This document shows positions 60,101 through 64,000 of a DNA stretch of 64,000 nt, one piece after another; position 1 is the stretch's first letter, and every line of letters begins with the position of its first letter. A model generated the notes under the pieces. That model saw only the letters and a list, made by a program, of their open reading frames with translations. It was not told the origin of the DNA and did not search any database. Source of the DNA: Parasponia andersonii (taxonomy: Eukaryota > Streptophyta > Magnoliopsida > Rosales > Cannabaceae); assembly GCA_002914805.1 (NCBI GenBank), contig JXTB01000017.1:1713410-1777409 (forward strand), written 5' to 3'. The translations under genes were made by a program, and so were the position numbers.

Positions 60101-63100
60101 ATAAGTCATTTTCCTGTTAATCTTAATTTTATAAATGGAATTTCATTCTTATTATATCTGTCCTTAATCATACAAAAAAGCTTTAGTAATTGATTATTTT
60201 CATTGAGTATGTTGATTACTTTTTTAACAATTAATTTTGTTAATTCTTTTGACTCATTGTCAAATGAAAAAGTTGATATTCGATTTTCAATTTTATTTTC
60301 TGTGTCATATATATATAACTGAGAGAATTTAGGAAAGTTATTATTTATTGGCAATAAAGATCCTATAAGATGACGTACTTAACTGCTAATTTTAAAAATA
60401 TATGGACCGTTTGAATTTCTTATATTTTATTCTATGTTTGCTCTAAAAGATATAAAAGCAAACATAGAATTAAAAGTTCGGATATTTTTTTTTCGAAAAT
60501 ATATACTTAAGTACCCTTTGCGATAATCAAGTAATTGATTTAGCATACGGGGGAGGGATTTTTTAATGGAGGGAGATAATTTTCCCATCTTTACGACATA
60601 AATTATATTTTGGTGAATATGTTTTTTTCAATAGATTCATCAAACTAAAAAGATGCACTATAATATTCATAGATGTAAGTACAATCTCCAAAGTCGTGAT
60701 ATTTGTTAATATCACTGTAATATAATATTGAATGAGAATTAAAGATGAGAAAATATTTGATGAATTGAACCTATAATGGCAAGAATAATTTTTTTGTCCC
60801 TCTTATAAAAGGAGTAGAAAGATTACTTTGTTTGTCGAGATTAGTTGACACTAATGGCTCAGCTGAATGAAAGAAATATCTTTTAGGATTTGTGAAATTG
60901 GATGTTGGAATGAGCCTTGATTGATGAATATTTTCTGAAATTATACTGGAATTCCTATATTGATGATTCAGAATATCATCACTGCTGGTAATAGAATCTT
61001 CATTTAGAAGACAATGATAAAGCCGTTTATGTTGACATTTTGATGATGTAAGATTTCTTGACATCATCTTGTTCTTTATCTAATTAGAAAAGGGGAAAAA
61101 ACATAGAGAGGGAAAAGTGTATTAGTATATTAATATTTTTTTATTCAAAACTTGTAGAATAATATAACAATGTCATTTATGTATAAAATCATAAATATTT
61201 TATATGAATTATATTTGATATTATTATTATTAATATTATAATTATATAAATATATTTAGAATATTTACAGTATCTTTGTTCGTGGCTTTTTTGAAATTAT
61301 GCTCTTGTATTATGAAGTTTTTTTTAAGCTATTTACATTTTAGTTATTATTTGTAATGTCATTGTTATAATGTTATTTATGTATTAATGTAGTTCTATAT
61401 GCAGTATAAATTATCTTTTCTTTTGATGAATTTTTCTTATTATTTTGATTCAATGTTATTTTTTATGATTATATTGTTATATTAATTATTGTATATGGTA
61501 GCCACTTTTTTTTTCATTTTTTTAGTCTTATTTTTAATAATTATAAAATTATAGCTGAGAATCAGGAAATTGTAAAGTTTTTCTTCCTTTCTAAGGACAT
61601 ATATTCAATGTATGTACTTTTAATTAAGATATATTAGTGTTAATCACTTTGAATTGTTAATTAGCACAAAGTATAAATTTAAAATATTTTTTTGTTAGTT
61701 ATGTAATTTCTGTACTTATTTTAAATATTTGTTACATTTTTTTTATCTTTTCATTTTTTAAATAATTTTTTTCATTAGTTATTTGCTCTTTTTATTACAT
61801 ATTATTTTTCTCTTTTTTTCCCTTTGTTTTCTTTTATTTTTTGTTTTTTCTACCTTGTTCTTGTGGTTCAATTGCCTCTTTGTTTTCTTTTTTTTTTTTT
61901 AAGTTTTTTCTAAAGACATAAGTTTACTTATATTCTAGATAACTAAAATTTAGTTTCAAAATTTTATAGGCATGGTATAAACTTTTTATGCCTTAATTTG
62001 TTCATAATTAATATAGTTGCAATTATTAGAAATATTTATGTTTTATTATGATATTTTAAATTTAATTTGTTAATTGTTGTAAATTAAGTGTGTATTGTTT
62101 GTTTATAGAATTTTAATAATGATAATTTTTTCTTTATGATATTTTCTTTTATTTTTTATTCTTTTATTTATTTATTTATTTTTCTTGTTACCAAGAATTG
62201 CGCCTTTTATGTAATTACTATGCTAGATAGATTATACCGATTAATTATGGTTTTGATTTTGTTGCTAAAACTTGTCATAATTAGATACAAATCAGAATCT
62301 ATAAATTGTTAACATGAAATTTTAGATGTATCATTTTAGTTATATGCAAAATGTTTAAACTATTGTTTTTCCTTGTAATTTGTGTTTTAGTATATTAATT
62401 ATCTTGATTCATTATGTTTTTGCTTTGTTATCAAAAATCATAACTATTTAATGCCGGATGCAATACAAAGATTAGTAAAATAATATTTTGGGTAGCACAG
62501 AATTAAAGTCCTTAAAATTACATAGAAAAAACATTAGATATTACATATAACAAAATTCTATAGACACTAACAATAAATTTCTTAAATAATTTTACAAAAA
62601 AATTAATTACAATCCCTTATTTTTTTCCCTTCAACTTTTGGCAGCCTTCTTCTATAATAAGCTTCTACTTTCTTCTCTGATAATAATAAGAGCTAAAATC
62701 TCGATCGTTGATGTACAACTGATTGTTTATTGTCCTTATAATTATACAATATATAGAGATTAAAATGTATGAATAGGTATATATGTTAACAAAAGCAATT
62801 GGCTCAGATATATATAAGTTTCATCAATATATGGCAAATCCATAAGATAATCTATTTGTAAATGTTTATCTAACTATCTAAGAAACCGCTTTTTGGAAAG
62901 TTAGATATGTCTAGCAATCGGATAAACATACAAAAAATTATAAAAATATATCAGAATCTACCATACACATTATATTACCATATATGACGAAGGCGAAATC
63001 ACTAGAATATAATGCATAATTGCCTTAAAACCATCAAGTGAATACATGCTTTTTAAAAAAAAAAAAAAACATAAAATAGAGAAAATTTAAAAAAGGAAAA

Positions 63101-63221
63101 AGAGCAATTTTTTTAAAAGAGAAAAATCAGAAGAAATAAGTAAATAGATTAAAAAAAATAGAGATAGACAAAATTATGGGATAACTATAAAAAAAGAATA
63201 GAATCATGATTCAAAAAGGAA

Positions 63222-63242
63222 TAATAATAATAATAATAATAA
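63222..63242. repeat. (AAT)n microsatellite
   Basis: About seven AAT units. Confidence 0.8.
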
Positions 63243-63383
63243 AGAGGTAATTTAGTTTTAAATACATTCTCTTTTTAAAGCTTTGGTATTATATCTTTTT
63301 AAATAGAATAATTAAGGAGAGAAAAAAAATTAAATACTAAAGAGAGTAAATTGAATATATAATACCAAAGAGAGTATATAGAA

Positions 63384-63407
63384 TATATATATATATATAT
63401 ATATATA
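63384..63407. repeat. (TA)n microsatellite
   Basis: About twelve TA units. Confidence 0.8.
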
Positions 63408-64000
63408 ATTTAAAAGATTCTTTTAGCAGATAAAACTTTGAAGCCGATATAAACAAAAATTTTGTAGGCAATTGGTATTTTACTCCGCGTGATAAGAAAT
63501 TGGTAATCATCGTCGTCAATTATACAAAAGAGTATAAGATATTATCGGAAAAACATGAACAAGAGCAAGAGGGGAATACAAGTACAATTTAAAGAAAGAA
63601 GAATGGAGGACAGATCAAGAGGACAATAGACCAAAAGAAAGTAATGGTCAGAACCATGTATAACAAAGAATAAAAAGAGCCAAGCTGGTCAAATGATCAA
63701 GGAAAACAACAGCCATATTTGAGCAAAAGGGAAGACAAAGGAATAATATACTAAAATAACTACTAATCGATAAAATAGTAAAAGAAGTGCTAAAAGTACG
63801 TAGAAGTTATGTCTAATTCCTAAAGTAAAATTAATACAGAGGAAGATCAAAAATTAAGAAGAGAAAGAGAGAGAGAAGCAACATGAACACATCGAGAAGA
63901 CAAAAGAGAGAAAGAAGAAACGGAGACCAAGTCCAACAGAGAATCCAAATAGCCTAGACCTTGAAAAGACCAAAAAACCAGAGCCCACGTCTGGACCATG

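Larger units (their letters stand above)
48560..61067 (-). mobile_element. Helitron (autonomous-type, decayed) with nested LTR insertions
   Basis: On the minus strand the order is: Helitron N-terminal region (61067-59780), Rep domain (59780-59340), post-Rep region (55850-54490), PIF1 helicase (54480-54090 and 51899-50808), then an RPA-like gene (50689-48560). This is the standard content of plant autonomous Helitrons. A solo LTR (51905-54085) and a second LTR-like insertion (within 55850-59330) split the helicase gene, and many stops and frameshifts are present. Neither the 5' TC end nor the 3' CTRR end could be placed with confidence. Confidence 0.88.
50808..61067 (-). pseudogene. Helitron Rep/PIF1-like helicase (RepHel), broken and interrupted
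   Basis: Minus-strand order: an N-terminal piece from the ATG at 61067; a SQLYIYDTENKIENR block near 60310; Rep region MDARAIGKRIILPSSHIRSR and LDLFITFTYNPKWPEI near 59640-59470; ISAEI and VAEFMMHGPYGIAK near 55790-55690; MWRLYEYSIYHRNPAIQRL near 55280; helicase Walker A GHRGTGKT near 54340 with ASSG; DEAPM near 54100 after a one-base deletion; GGDFRQILP near 51820; LTENMRL near 51700; and the C-terminal INKSQEQSL and LYVALSRVTTPKELYI near 50990-50890. The Rep HUH histidine motif is not found: the 55850-59330 insertion occupies its place. Stops often replace Trp. The protein would nick, unwind and move single-stranded DNA in a live element; this one is dead. Confidence 0.9.
61068..64000. other. 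AT-rich terminal region, no gene recognised
   Basis: Long T-rich and A-rich stretches (for example 61740-61910) and short open frames without family signatures. The first part may contain the Helitron 5' end and promoter. The last 150 bases are purine-rich on the plus strand (GAGAGA and AAGAAGA). Simple repeats lie at 63222-63242 and 63384-63407. Confidence 0.55.

Overview
The window is a piece of a eudicot plant nuclear genome. The evidence is split genes with GT-AG introns, a plant clathrin light chain gene, class XII leucine-rich-repeat receptor kinases, plant-type Ty1/copia, hAT, Helitron and MITE sequences, and long AT-rich spacers. The species cannot be read from the sequence. A 641-base run of N marks an assembly gap. 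No tRNA, rRNA or CRISPR array was seen.

Layout. 1-6.7 kb is repeat-rich spacer dominated by a large inverted repeat (157-2896). 7.2-10.2 kb holds an intact five-exon gene for a basic serine/threonine/proline-rich protein of the At3g09000 type. 11.5-12.6 kb is a broken copy of the last exon and second intron of a clathrin light chain (CLC) gene. 15.3-18.9 kb is the one apparently intact LRR receptor kinase (RLK1). 19.5-19.75 kb is a relic of the last exon of the proline-rich gene, and 20.2-22.4 kb is the complete CLC gene on the minus strand. The two relics and the two complete genes are the signature of a tandem segmental duplication whose junction interval now contains RLK1. 22.6-26.1 kb holds MITEs and an odd cluster of TGTCGTTT octamers. 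26.5-29.65 kb and 43.35-47.07 kb are two more receptor kinases, both pseudogenes, and a roughly 72-base orphan kinase tail lies at 39.98 kb. The right half is transposon graveyard. A decayed copia element (30.47-38.82 kb) has a hAT transposon inserted just behind its primer binding site. A decayed Helitron (about 48.6-61.1 kb, minus strand) carries Rep/PIF1-helicase and RPA-like genes and is split by a precise 2.18 kb solo LTR and by a second long LTR-like insertion. 61-64 kb is AT-rich with no gene seen.

How it fits together. Three genes look functional: one putative microtubule-associated protein, one endocytic coat subunit and one immune-type non-RD receptor kinase. The receptor kinases form a small birth-and-death cluster embedded in transposons. 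Many nonsense codons in the copia and hAT elements can be explained as C-to-T or G-to-A changes, as expected for methylated, silenced elements. I found no convincing previously undescribed molecular system. The best leads are the CLC/proline-rich duplication with RLK1 at its junction, the nested Helitron, the long inverted repeat near the left edge, the TGTCGTTT cluster and the GGTCGCAC minisatellite.
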